A stretch of 45,373 nt of DNA from Bradyrhizobiaceae bacterium (GTDB taxonomy: Bacteria > Pseudomonadota > Alphaproteobacteria > Rhizobiales > Aestuariivirgaceae), in NCBI GenBank assembly GCA_947475225.1, contig CANJMQ010000027.1:1-45373 (forward strand), in the 5' to 3' direction. Both the position numbers and the translations under genes were made by a program. Under the pieces are notes generated by a model. The model was not told where the DNA came from and searched no databases. It was given only the letters and a program-made list of their open reading frames with translations. Of the stretch, positions 33,697 through 42,492 are shown piece after piece (position 1 is the first letter of the stretch; each line of letters opens with the position of its first letter).

Positions 33697-34902
33697 TCAG
33701 AATGTCACTTTCAGGCTCTCCAGCCCGTGGAAATGGTAGGCGTTCCGATACGTCGGCTGTTCGGCGAGCGCCAGGCGGGGCAGGCGCTGGAACAGCAGGG
33801 GCATCGCGATCTGCATCTCCAGTCTTGCCAGCGGTGCTCCGATGCAGAAATGGATGCCCGCGCCAAAGCTGACCTGCGGGTTGGGGTCGCGGCCCGGCAT
33901 GAAACGGTCCGGGTCGGGAAAGCGCGCCGGGTCGCGGTTGGCGGCCCCCAGCATCAGCCCCACGCTCTCACCCTTTTTCAGGCGGATCCCTGCATATTCA
34001 ATATCTTCCAGTGCATAGCGGGTGAAGAGGTGGAGAGGAGCATCGTATCTCAGCGTTTCCTCGATGTGGCCCGCGCCAATGCCGTCACGGGTGTCGTGCT
34101 CGAGCAGGCACTTGATGCCGTTGCCAAGCGCGTGGACCGTGGCTTCGTGTCCGGCGTTCAATAGCAGGATGGCCGTGGTGACGAGTTCGTCCTCCGTCAG
34201 CTTCGCGCCCTGCTCCTCGGCCTTGATCAATTCGGAGAGCAGGTCGTCCTTTGGCTCCTTGCGACGGCGCGCGATATAGCCACGCATGAAGCTGGAGAAT
34301 TCCACCGTGGCCTTCACCGCCCGGTCCTCGATCGCGCGGTCACGGCGCGCCTGGTACATCGCCACCATGTCATGTGACCAGATCAGCAACTGCTGCGCCA
34401 TGTCGGCAGGAACGCCCAGCAGATCGCAGATGACGATGACTGGAATGGGAGTGGCGAACACGCTGAGCAGTTCGGCTTCGCCCTTGTCCTCGAAGCGGTC
34501 GATCAGGCCATTGGCGAGGCTGGTGATTGCGGGCCTCAGCCTTTCCAACTGGCGCGACAGGAAGGACCGGTTGACGAGGCTTCTGAGCCGTGTGTGCACC
34601 GGCGGCTCGAGTTCCAGCAGAGAGTGTGATTCGAAGTCGTAGAAGGGCTTGAGGTGCGATGGTATCTCCGGCCAGCCCAGTTCCTCGCGGCTGGCCACAT
34701 GCAGGATCTGGCGCCCGAAGCGGCGGTCACGCAGCAGCGCGTTCACGTCCTCGAAGCGGGCGAAGCACCAGATGCCATAGTGTTCCCATTTGAACACGGG
34801 GGTTTCGGCCCGGATCGCATGGTAGTCTGGGTAAGGGTCATTGTAGAAGGCCGGGTCCACCGGGTCGAGGACAACGGAACGTCGGGCTTTATCGATGCGC
34901 AT
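33697..34902 (-). CDS. Cytochrome P450, bacterial class I type
   Basis: A 401-residue soluble P450. The heme-binding loop F-G-A-G-I-H-F-C-I-G-A-P-L-A-R has the thiolate ligand at Cys353. The I-helix oxygen-binding motif is L-N-A-G-H-E-A-T, where the usual Asp or Glu of A-G-x-[DE]-T is Glu. The K-helix E-E-T-L-R and the P-D-P-D-R-F meander are present, and H-T-R-L-R near residue 105 fits the C-helix. It would need ferredoxin and ferredoxin reductase, neither encoded here. AGGAAG nine bases upstream supports the ATG at 34902. It may be transcribed with the MttB-family gene 102 bases downstream. Substrate unknown. Confidence 0.92.
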   Translation of the reverse strand: MRIDKARRSVVLDPVDPAFYNDPYPDYHAIRAETPVFKWEHYGIWCFARFEDVNALLRDRRFGRQILHVASREELGWPEIPSHLKPFYDFESHSLLELEPPVHTRLRSLVNRSFLSRQLERLRPAITSLANGLIDRFEDKGEAELLSVFATPIPVIVICDLLGVPADMAQQLLIWSHDMVAMYQARRDRAIEDRAVKATVEFSSFMRGYIARRRKEPKDDLLSELIKAEEQGAKLTEDELVTTAILLLNAGHEATVHALGNGIKCLLEHDTRDGIGAGHIEETLRYDAPLHLFTRYALEDIEYAGIRLKKGESVGLMLGAANRDPARFPDPDRFMPGRDPNPQVSFGAGIHFCIGAPLARLEMQIAMPLLFQRLPRLALAEQPTYRNAYHFHGLESLKVTF

Positions 34903-34975
34903 GGCTGCCATCTTCCTGCGAATTCGCCTATTGTTGCAAGTCCGGCTATGAAGCAGCGTGATTTGAGGAAGAAAC

Positions 34976-35773
34976 ATGAAGGTCTACATCAGCGTCGACA
35001 TCGAAGGCTGCGCCGGCATCACCCATTGGGATGAGGCCGAAAAGAACCACGCCGACTGGCAGGAGTTCCGCGAGCAGATGACGCGTGAGGCGGTGGCCGC
35101 CATCGAAGGCGCCCAGATCGCCGGGGCCACCGAAATCCTGGTAAAGGACGCCCATTCTTCCGGGCGCAACATCATCGCATCCATGCTGCCCGCCGACGTG
35201 CGGTTGATCCGCTCATGGCAGGGGCACCCGCTCTGCATGGTGCAGGAACTCGACGAGACCTTCGATGCGGTGATGATGATCGGCTACCACGCCTCGGCGG
35301 GTTCCGAGGCAAACAGCCTTGCCCACACCCTGTCGCATGATGCCGCCGAAATCCGCATCAACGGCAGGCGCGCCTCCGAATATCTGGTCCATGCGCTGGC
35401 TTCCTCCATGCTTGGCGTGCCCACTGTTTTCGTCAGCGGCGACAAGGGCCTGATGGAGGAAGTCGAGGAAGCGAACCCGCATGTCGGCCGTTGCGCGGTG
35501 AAGGAAGGGCGCGGCCAGTCCACCGTGTCCATGACGCCCGCCGCCGCCGTGAAGGCGATCCGTGAAGGGGCCGCTGCTGCCCTGCGCGGCAATCTGGCGG
35601 CCTGCCACCTCGAGGTGCCGGAACATGTGATCGTCGAGATCACCTACAACGACCCCGTGCACGCGGCGCGCCACCAGTGGTACCCCGGCATGGAACATGT
35701 CGGAAACCGCACCGTTCGCTTCGAGACCAACCATTATTTCGACGTGCTGCGCATGTTGAACTACGTGACCTGA
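34976..35773 (+). CDS. M55 family D-aminopeptidase (DppA-like)
   Basis: A 265-residue zinc peptidase of the DppA family, which in Bacillus cleaves D-Ala-containing peptides as a decamer. The family start M-K-V-Y-I-S-V-D-I-E-G-C-A-G with Asp8 and Glu10 is intact. V-K-D-A-H-S-S-G-R-N, M-I-G-Y-H-A-S-A-G and N-G-R-R-A-S-E carry the other expected metal-site residues. GAGGAAG precedes the ATG. It is divergent from the P450 gene and its stop shares one base with the start of the MFS gene (TGATGA), so the peptidase and transporter are coupled. Confidence 0.92.
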   Translation: MKVYISVDIEGCAGITHWDEAEKNHADWQEFREQMTREAVAAIEGAQIAGATEILVKDAHSSGRNIIASMLPADVRLIRSWQGHPLCMVQELDETFDAVMMIGYHASAGSEANSLAHTLSHDAAEIRINGRRASEYLVHALASSMLGVPTVFVSGDKGLMEEVEEANPHVGRCAVKEGRGQSTVSMTPAAAVKAIREGAAAALRGNLAACHLEVPEHVIVEITYNDPVHAARHQWYPGMEHVGNRTVRFETNHYFDVLRMLNYVT

Positions 35774-36969
35774 TGAGGGGCCAGGCAAAGCTCTCGATCG
35801 AGTTCATCCTCCTTGTCGCGCTGCTCAACGCCATGGTGGCGATGTCGATCGACACCATGCTGCCCGCCATCGGCACGATTGCGCATGAGCTGGGCGCGGC
35901 GGACCCCAACAGCCGACAATTCATCATCACCACCTTCTTCGGCGGGCTGACGCTGGGCACGCTGATCTATGGCCCATGGTCCGATTCCATCGGCCGCAAG
36001 CCCGCCATCGTCATCGGCCTTGCCTTCTATGCGCTGGGCTCATTGATCTGCCTGTTCTCTTTCAATTTTCCGATGATCCTCATCGGCCGTGCCGTCCAGG
36101 GTTTTGGTGCGTCTGCGCCGCGTATCGTGTCGATCGCCATGGTGCGTGACGGGCAGGCGGGGGCCGCCATGGCACGGGTCATGTCCTTTGTGATGATGGT
36201 GTTCATGCTGGTCCCCATGCTGGCGCCCTCCATCGGCACGCTGGTCCTGCTCTTCGCCAACTGGCGCTTCATCTTCGTGGGCTTCCTGGTTGTCGGCGTC
36301 ATCGCCGGCCTGTGGCTGTGGTTCCGCCAGGACGAAACGCTGCCGCGCGACAAGCGCACGCCGCTCGCCGTCACCTCGCTGCTCACCGCCGCGTGGCAAG
36401 TGCTGCGCAACCCGATCGCCATGGGGTATACCGTGGCGGCCGGCACCATCTTCGGCGCCTTCATCGTCTATCTGGGCACCTCCCAGCAGGTCTTCGCCGA
36501 GCTTTATGGGCAGGGCACCTATTTCGCGCTGTGGTTTGCCTTCTTCGCCGGGGGCATGGCGATTGCCATGATGGTCAATGCACGGCTTGTCATGCGTTAT
36601 GGCATGCGGCGCCTGTCGAAATACGCGCTGCGCGGCTTTCTGGCGCTGGCGGCTGTGGCACTCGTGGTGAGCGTTCTGGCCCAGGGTTTGCCGCCCCTGT
36701 GGTTCATCGCGGGCTATTTGTTCCTCAGCTTCTTCTGCTCGGGGCTGCTGTTCGGCAATTTCAACGCCATCGCCATGGAGCCGATGGGCCGCATCGCCGG
36801 CATGGCGGCGGCGATCATCGGCTCGCTGTCATCCCTGATCGCCATCCTGACGGGAGGTTATATTGGGCAGCTTTACAACGGCACGGTGATTCCCCTGGTG
36901 AGCGGTTTTGCGGGCCTCGGTCTGGTCACGTTCCTCGTGACGGAATGGGCAGAACGCCACAGGAGGTGA
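35773..36969 (+). CDS. MFS multidrug/sulfonamide exporter, Bcr/CflA type
   Basis: A 398-residue 12-helix major facilitator of the DHA1 drug:proton antiporter group. Marks: S-I-D-T-M-L-P-A-I-G-T-I in helix 1, the motif-A loop G-P-W-S-D-S-I-G-R-K-P between helices 2 and 3, and G-R-A-V-Q-G-F-G-A-S-A-P in helix 4, the Bcr/CflA version of the R-x-x-x-G motif. It begins at the TGATGA junction with the DppA-like gene. Translational coupling to a D-aminopeptidase suggests export or exchange of small peptides or amino acids, as Bcr does for cysteine and dipeptides; this is inference. Confidence 0.87.
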   Translation: MRGQAKLSIEFILLVALLNAMVAMSIDTMLPAIGTIAHELGAADPNSRQFIITTFFGGLTLGTLIYGPWSDSIGRKPAIVIGLAFYALGSLICLFSFNFPMILIGRAVQGFGASAPRIVSIAMVRDGQAGAAMARVMSFVMMVFMLVPMLAPSIGTLVLLFANWRFIFVGFLVVGVIAGLWLWFRQDETLPRDKRTPLAVTSLLTAAWQVLRNPIAMGYTVAAGTIFGAFIVYLGTSQQVFAELYGQGTYFALWFAFFAGGMAIAMMVNARLVMRYGMRRLSKYALRGFLALAAVALVVSVLAQGLPPLWFIAGYLFLSFFCSGLLFGNFNAIAMEPMGRIAGMAAAIIGSLSSLIAILTGGYIGQLYNGTVIPLVSGFAGLGLVTFLVTEWAERHRR

Positions 36970-37019
36970 GGTTTTCTGGACCTTGCCGAGCAGCGCCCAA
37001 GTCTGATACCAACGCCCCC

Positions 37020-38279
37020 GTGTCCAAGCATTATTCAGCCCTCGCCCTTGCGCGCCATGCCCTCGACCCGGATATGCCGTGGCCGAAGGCCTGGGAGTCA
37101 CCCGAACCCAAGTCCTCCTATGACGTGGTCATCGTCGGCGGTGGCGGCCATGGCCTTGCCACCGCCTATTACCTCGCCAAGAACCACGGCATCACCAATG
37201 TCGCGGTGATCGAGAAGAGCTACATCGGCTCCGGCAACGTCGGCCGCAACACCACGTTGATCCGCTCGAACTACATGATCGGTGGCAACACCGCCTTCTT
37301 CGAGCACTCTCTGAAGCTGTGGGAAGGCCTGTCCCACGATCTCAACTTCAACTGCATGGTGTCCCAGCGCGGACAGATCGTGCTGGCCGTCAACCCGGTG
37401 CAGATGGACGTCTTCGCCCGGCGCGGCAACATCATGCGGCTGAACGGCATCGACGCCGAACTGCTGGATGCGGGCGAGGTGCGAAAGCTCTTGCCCTATC
37501 TCGACTGGTCGAAGGATGCGCGCTGGCCGATCTGCGGCGCCATCATGCAGCCGCGCGCCGGCACGGTGCGGCACGATGCAGTGGCCTGGGGCTATGCCCG
37601 CGCGGCCTCGGCACTGGGCGTGCACATTATCGAGAATTGCGAGGTGACGGGCTTTGTCATCAATGACGGCAAGGTGTCAGGTGTCGAAACCTCGCGCGGT
37701 CGCATCAATGCCGGCAAGGTGGGCATTGCGGTGGCTGGTCACACCAGCCACGTCGCGAAGATGGCGGGCCTCAAGCTTCCCGTCGAAAGCCACATCCTGC
37801 AGGCCTTCGTGACGGAGCCGATCAAGCCCATCGTCGACAATGTCATTTCCTGGGGCGCCGAGCTCTTCTACCTGTCACAGTCGGACAAGGGCGGCCTCGT
37901 GTTCGGTGGTCACATCGATGGCTTCAACACCTACACCCAGCGCGGCCAGTTCAACCGCATCCAGACGGTGGCGGAATGCGCCGTCTCGCTCATGCCCTTC
38001 ATCTCGCGCCTGCGGATGCTGCGCCACTGGGGTGGCATCCAGGACATGACGCCGGATGGCAGTCCCTTCATCAGCCGCACACCGGTCCGGAACCTCTATC
38101 TCAACGGTGGCTGGTGCTATCAGGGCTTCAAGGCGACGCCTGCATCGGGCTGGACCTATTCCCACACTATCGCCCATGACCAGGAACATGAGCTTGTCCG
38201 CGACTTCGCCCTCGACCGTTTCGAGAAGGGCAGGGAGCTTGACGAGTTCGGCCTCGGCAACTGGACCTACAAGCAATGA
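37020..38279 (+). CDS. soxB: Sarcosine oxidase subunit beta
   Basis: The flavin subunit of heterotetrameric sarcosine oxidase, which oxidises sarcosine to glycine with O2. The 419-residue protein has the FAD Rossmann motif V-I-V-G-G-G-G-H-G-L-A-T (about 38-49), G-R-N-T-T-L-I-R-S-N-Y, the G-T-V-R-H-D-A-V-A-W-G-Y region that carries the FMN-attaching His in known enzymes, and the C-terminal G-W-C-Y-Q-G-F-K-A-T-P. The start is the GTG at 37020, which restores the usual N-terminus (K-H-Y-S-A-L-A-L-A-R); a long in-frame extension upstream overlaps the MFS gene and is not real. It is the first gene of soxBDAG and overlaps soxD. Confidence 0.95.
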   Translation: MSKHYSALALARHALDPDMPWPKAWESPEPKSSYDVVIVGGGGHGLATAYYLAKNHGITNVAVIEKSYIGSGNVGRNTTLIRSNYMIGGNTAFFEHSLKLWEGLSHDLNFNCMVSQRGQIVLAVNPVQMDVFARRGNIMRLNGIDAELLDAGEVRKLLPYLDWSKDARWPICGAIMQPRAGTVRHDAVAWGYARAASALGVHIIENCEVTGFVINDGKVSGVETSRGRINAGKVGIAVAGHTSHVAKMAGLKLPVESHILQAFVTEPIKPIVDNVISWGAELFYLSQSDKGGLVFGGHIDGFNTYTQRGQFNRIQTVAECAVSLMPFISRLRMLRHWGGIQDMTPDGSPFISRTPVRNLYLNGGWCYQGFKATPASGWTYSHTIAHDQEHELVRDFALDRFEKGRELDEFGLGNWTYKQ

Positions 38280-38521
38280 TGCTCCCCTGTCCACATTGTG
38301 GCGACCGCGACGTCTCCGAATTCCGCTATGGCGGCGATGCCTCCAAGCAGCGCCCGCAGCATGGAACGGGCGATCTCCAGACCTGGCATGACTATTTTTT
38401 CCTGTTCGAGAACCCGAAAGGTCCCCATACGGAATACTGGCAGCATGTGCTGGGGTGCCGCCGATGGTTCAAGCTGGCCCGCAACACCGCCACCAACGAG
38501 ATCGGCGAGGTGGTGTCATGA
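38276..38521 (+). CDS. soxD: Sarcosine oxidase subunit delta
   Basis: The small zinc-binding subunit of heterotetrameric sarcosine oxidase, 81 residues. The zinc ligands are Cys5, Cys8, His57 and Cys61 (L-P-C-P-H-C-G and Q-H-V-L-G-C-R-R-W-F), at the spacing known from other SoxD proteins. It overlaps soxB by four bases at the start and soxA by four at the end (both ATGA), ensuring balanced translation of the complex. Confidence 0.95.
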   Translation: MMLPCPHCGDRDVSEFRYGGDASKQRPQHGTGDLQTWHDYFFLFENPKGPHTEYWQHVLGCRRWFKLARNTATNEIGEVVS

Positions 38522-41472
38522 GCGCCTTTCGCCGGTTGCCGCAGGGTGGCCGCATCGACCGCGCCAAGCCCGTTTCCGCCCGCTTCGATGGCAAGGGGCT
38601 TCCAGGCTTTACTGGCGACACGCTGGCCTCGGCGCTTCTGGCGAATGACAAGCTGCTGATCGGCCGCAGCTTCAAGTATCACCGCCCGCGCGGGCTTGTC
38701 GCGGCAGGGATCGAGGAGCCGAATGCGCTCTTCACCATCGGCGAAGGTGCGCGGACCGAGCCCAACGTCGCGGCCACCATGGCGGAACTCACCGATGGCC
38801 TTGTGGCGAAGTCGCAGAACGCCTGGCCGTCGCCCGATTTCGACCTGATGGCGGTGAACTCTCTGCTCTCGCCCTTGTTCCAGTCGGGCTTCTACTACAA
38901 GACCTTCATGGGCCCGTCGAAGGGTTCCTGGATGTTCTATGAGCCCTTCATCCGCAAGGCGGCGGGACTGGGCAAGGCGACCGACCTTCCCGACCCCGAC
39001 CGTTATGACATGCGCTTTGCCTTCTGCGACGTGCTGGTCATCGGCTCAGGTCCTGCCGGCCTTGCCGCCGCCCTGACGGCGGGCCGCAGCGGGGCGCGCG
39101 TGGTGCTGGCCGAACAGGACAGCGACTTCGGTGGCTCGCTGCTCTCCGGCAACGATGCCGAGCAGGAAGCCTGGCGCGTGGTTTGCGTGGACGAGTTGAA
39201 CAGCCTGTCCAATGTCGAAGTCTTCACCCGCACCACCGTGCAGGGACTGTATGACGGCAACCTTGCCGTTCTGGTCGAGAACCGCAGCCGCCTGCATCCT
39301 GATGCCAGCAAGGGCCAGCCCCGCATGGTGCTGACGCAGTTGCGCGCCAGGACCATCGTCATGGCCACTGGCGCCATCGAGCGGCCGCTGGTGTTCTCGA
39401 ACAATGACCGTCCGGGCGTCATGCTGGCCTCGGCGCTGCGCAGTTATGCCAACCGCTTCGCGGTGGTGCCTGACAAGCGCGCGGTGATCGTCACCAACAA
39501 CGATACGGCTTACCAGTCCGCGCTCGACCTCGCCGCGGCAGGTGTCGCGGTAACGGTGGCGGACCACCGGACGAATGTTTCAGCCGACATTCTCGCACGC
39601 GCCGGCGCCAAGGGCATCGCCATCTTCCCGGGCAGCGGCATCTTCGATGTCGAGGGCTCCAAGGGCGTGAAGCGGGTGAAGCTTGGCGGCGCTCATGCCG
39701 TCACCATCGAGTGTGACGCCGTGGGCATGGCTGGCGGCTGGTCGCCAGCCGTCCATCTCTCGTCCCACGGCGGCATCAAGCCGAAATATGATGAGGCCGT
39801 CGCGGGCTTCGTGCCGGGCGGCTTCCCCGTCTCGCACTTCGGCGCGGGCGCGATAATGGGAGCGTTCGGATTGTCCGCCGCCATTGCAGAAGGGGCCAAC
39901 GCCGGCGCCTCCGCGGCCGCTTTCGCGGGCTTCGGCAAGACGCGGCCCGTCTATGCGCCAGAACATGCAACGGATCGCACCTATGCCATCCTGCCCAGTT
40001 GGTCGTCGCCGCAAGACGCCAAGGGCAAGGCTTTCGTCGATTTCCAGAGCGACGTGACCATCAAGGACGTGAAGATCGCCCATCAGGAAGGCTACCGCTC
40101 GGTAGAGCACCTGAAGCGCTATACCACGCTCGGCATGGGCACCGACCAGGGCAAGACCTCCAACATCAACGCGCTGGCGCTGATGGCGGAATATCGCGGC
40201 ATCACCATTCCCGAAGCGGGCACGACCACCTTCCGCCCGCCTTATGCGCCGCTCACCATGGGCGCCATCGCTGGTCGCACGGTGGGCGCGCATTTCCGTC
40301 CGGTGCGCCGCTCGCCGCTGAATGACTGGCACGTGAAGAACGGCGCCACCTTCATCGACGCCGGCCTGTGGAAGCGCGCCTGGTATTATGCCTGGGCCGG
40401 CCATTCGCCCGAGACCGCCTATGTGAAGGAAATGGAACTTGTCCGCAACGGCGTCGGCATGGCCGACGTCTCGACGCTCGGCAAGATTGACATCCAGGGG
40501 CCGGATTCGGCGGAGTTCCTCAACCGCGTCTATGTCAATGGCTTCGCCAAACTGCCCGTCGGCAAGGTGCGCTATGGCGTGATGCTGAACGACGATGGCC
40601 TCGTGCTGGACGACGGCACCACGGCGCGCATCTCAGAAAACCAGTTCTACATGACGACGACCACAGCCCAGGCGGGCGAGGTCATGAGCTGGCTCGAGTA
40701 TCTGCTCCAGTGCCACTGGACGGACCTCAACGTGCAGGTCGCCTCCCTCACCGACGAGTGGGCCGGCATGGCCGTTTCCGGACCCAAGGCCCGCGAGGCG
40801 CTGCAACTGGCCTTCCCCGATGCCGACCTCTCCGACGCGGCGCTGCCCTACATGGGTTGCAGGGACATTTCCTTCGATGGCGTCACCTTGCGACTGCTGC
40901 GCATGTCGTTCTCAGGCGAACTCGCCTATGAAGTCCATGTCGCAGCGGATCATGCCATCAGCCTGTGGGAGCACATCCTGAAGGCTGCGGCGCCCACCGG
41001 CATCAAGCCCTATGGCCTCGAGGCGCTGGCCAGCCTGCGCATCGAGAAAGGCCATGTCGCGGGCCTCGAACTCGACCATCGCAACACGCTCGATGACCTT
41101 GGCCTCGGCAAGATGGCCGGCAAGGACAAGGACTATGTCGGCAAGGCGCTGCGCTTCCGCGAGGATTGCCAGCGCCCGGAGCGCTGGAGCCTCGTCGGCC
41201 TCGAACTGATGGAACCCGACAAGAAGCTGCGCGGCGGCGCGATCCTGTTTGCCGCGACCGATGAGATCAAGGGCCACGGGCGGGGCTACATCACCTCGGT
41301 GACGTGGTCGACGGAACTCAACAAGTTCATTGCACTCGGCCTCTTCGACGGCGGCCTTAAGCACGAGGGTGATGAGATCATTGCCGCCTTCCCGCTCAAG
41401 AACGAGCAGGCGCGGCTGAAGATCGTGTCGCCCCACTTCATTGACAAGGAAGGAGCCCGCCTCCATGCTTGA
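38518..41472 (+). CDS. soxA: Sarcosine oxidase subunit alpha
   Basis: The largest subunit, 984 residues, which binds NAD+ and tetrahydrofolate and passes the methyl carbon of sarcosine to THF. Order: a ferredoxin-like N-terminal domain (about 1-90, F-T-G-D-T-L-A-S-A-L), the pyridine nucleotide-disulfide fold with V-L-V-I-G-S-G-P-A-G-L-A-A-A (about 175-190), a middle domain to about 590, then a GcvT-like aminomethyltransferase domain (about 600-975, with G-V-G-M-A-D-V-S-T-L-G-K and G-L-E-A-L-A-S-L-R-I-E-K-G). The start at 38518 overlaps the soxD stop; the longer frame from 38455 is not needed. The stop lies eight bases inside soxG. Confidence 0.95.
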   Translation: MSAFRRLPQGGRIDRAKPVSARFDGKGLPGFTGDTLASALLANDKLLIGRSFKYHRPRGLVAAGIEEPNALFTIGEGARTEPNVAATMAELTDGLVAKSQNAWPSPDFDLMAVNSLLSPLFQSGFYYKTFMGPSKGSWMFYEPFIRKAAGLGKATDLPDPDRYDMRFAFCDVLVIGSGPAGLAAALTAGRSGARVVLAEQDSDFGGSLLSGNDAEQEAWRVVCVDELNSLSNVEVFTRTTVQGLYDGNLAVLVENRSRLHPDASKGQPRMVLTQLRARTIVMATGAIERPLVFSNNDRPGVMLASALRSYANRFAVVPDKRAVIVTNNDTAYQSALDLAAAGVAVTVADHRTNVSADILARAGAKGIAIFPGSGIFDVEGSKGVKRVKLGGAHAVTIECDAVGMAGGWSPAVHLSSHGGIKPKYDEAVAGFVPGGFPVSHFGAGAIMGAFGLSAAIAEGANAGASAAAFAGFGKTRPVYAPEHATDRTYAILPSWSSPQDAKGKAFVDFQSDVTIKDVKIAHQEGYRSVEHLKRYTTLGMGTDQGKTSNINALALMAEYRGITIPEAGTTTFRPPYAPLTMGAIAGRTVGAHFRPVRRSPLNDWHVKNGATFIDAGLWKRAWYYAWAGHSPETAYVKEMELVRNGVGMADVSTLGKIDIQGPDSAEFLNRVYVNGFAKLPVGKVRYGVMLNDDGLVLDDGTTARISENQFYMTTTTAQAGEVMSWLEYLLQCHWTDLNVQVASLTDEWAGMAVSGPKAREALQLAFPDADLSDAALPYMGCRDISFDGVTLRLLRMSFSGELAYEVHVAADHAISLWEHILKAAAPTGIKPYGLEALASLRIEKGHVAGLELDHRNTLDDLGLGKMAGKDKDYVGKALRFREDCQRPERWSLVGLELMEPDKKLRGGAILFAATDEIKGHGRGYITSVTWSTELNKFIALGLFDGGLKHEGDEIIAAFPLKNEQARLKIVSPHFIDKEGARLHA

Positions 41473-42004
41473 GCGCAGATCGGCCCTCGCAAGCGCCAAG
41501 CCCTATGTGAGCGCGGCTCTGAAAATAGCCGAACGGCCCGGCTTCACGCTGACGCAATTTGCCGGGCTCGACGGCGACTTCGAGAACAAGCTGTCCGCTG
41601 TCATTGGTACGCTGCCTGACAAGGTGGCGCGCGCGCAGGTCAATGGCGAGCGCACCATCTTCCGCATCGGCCCTGCGCAGTTCTGGATCGTGGGGCCGGA
41701 GACCGATGACGCCGCCTCCCGGCTTGCGGGCCTGTGCGCGGTGACGCCGCTGTCGAGCAGTAGGGTCCGCATTGCGCTTGAAGGCGCTCCGGCGCGCGCC
41801 GTTCTCGCCCGTCTGATGCCGGTCGATTTCGATGCGGCGGTTTTCACGCTAGGCAATGCGGCGCTCACCGGCCTGCACCACACGCCGGTGACCGTGCATT
41901 GCACGGGTGCCGATGCCTTCGACATCTATGCGATGCGCACCTTCGCGCTGGATGTGTGGGACGCCGTCACGGATGCAGCACGCGAGTTCGCAGCCAGTCG
42001 ATAG
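41465..42004 (+). CDS. soxG: Sarcosine oxidase subunit gamma
   Basis: The fourth subunit of heterotetrameric sarcosine oxidase, 179 residues, related in fold to part of the GcvT family. It is weakly conserved, as usual for SoxG. Recognisable parts are a late-domain pattern G-P-A-Q-F-W-I-V-G-P, S-S-S-R-V-R-I-A-L-E-G and H-H-T-P-V-T-V-H-C. AAGGAGC just upstream supports the ATG at 41465, which overlaps the soxA stop by eight bases. It closes the operon; purU and glyA, common partners of soxBDAG, are not adjacent. Confidence 0.92.
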   Translation: MLERRSALASAKPYVSAALKIAERPGFTLTQFAGLDGDFENKLSAVIGTLPDKVARAQVNGERTIFRIGPAQFWIVGPETDDAASRLAGLCAVTPLSSSRVRIALEGAPARAVLARLMPVDFDAAVFTLGNAALTGLHHTPVTVHCTGADAFDIYAMRTFALDVWDAVTDAAREFAASR

Positions 42005-42014
42005 GTGATGGTCT

Positions 42015-42488
42015 CTACCGCTTCGCCACGTCTGCCGTGATGGCACCCGATACCTCCACCAGCTTCTCATAGCTGATCTCGAACACCGCATTGGCTGTGC
42101 CGCCCGCCGCCCAGATGCTGGGATAGGCCTTCAGGTCCTCGTCGATGAACATCGTGCAAGGCTGGGCGTGGGCAACCGGCGGAACGCCGCCCACCTCGAA
42201 GCCCGTCGTCTCCTTCACGAAGTCGGGGCTGGCGCGCTCGATCTTCTCGCCGAGCAGGGCGCGGATTTTCTTTTCGTCCACCTTGTTGACGCCTGAGGCG
42301 ATGACCAGCACCGCCTTGCCGGTCTGGCTGCGGAACAGGATCGACTTGGCTATCTGCCCGAGCTGGCAACCGATGGCGTCGGCTGCTTCCTGTGCAGTGT
42401 GCGTGCTCTGGTCGAATTCGACGACGGTATGGGAAGGCCCCAGCGCAGCGCCGACACGGAGCGCTTGGCGGTGCGTTGAGGCCCGCAT
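42015..42488 (-). CDS. YbaK/EbsC-family aminoacyl-tRNA deacylase-like protein
   Basis: A 157-residue protein of the YbaK/ProX editing superfamily, which hydrolyses misacylated Cys- or Ala-tRNA(Pro) or related tRNAs. It shows the conserved block Q-I-A-K-S-I-L-F with the catalytic Lys48, V-L-V-I-A-S-G-V-N-K-V, and the G-F-E-V-G-G-V-P-P-V-A-H loop. It starts four bases after the stop of the DMGDH-like gene, so it is in the same transcript, although no metabolic link is evident. It is convergent with soxG, ten bases apart. Confidence 0.88.
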   Translation of the reverse strand: MRASTHRQALRVGAALGPSHTVVEFDQSTHTAQEAADAIGCQLGQIAKSILFRSQTGKAVLVIASGVNKVDEKKIRALLGEKIERASPDFVKETTGFEVGGVPPVAHAQPCTMFIDEDLKAYPSIWAAGGTANAVFEISYEKLVEVSGAITADVAKR

Positions 42489-42492
42489 GCAG

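Noticed and set aside
33697..36969. A natural-product biosynthetic cluster around the P450
   Set aside because: There is no synthase, ligase or tailoring set; neighbours are a methyltransferase-family catabolic gene, a peptidase and an exporter.
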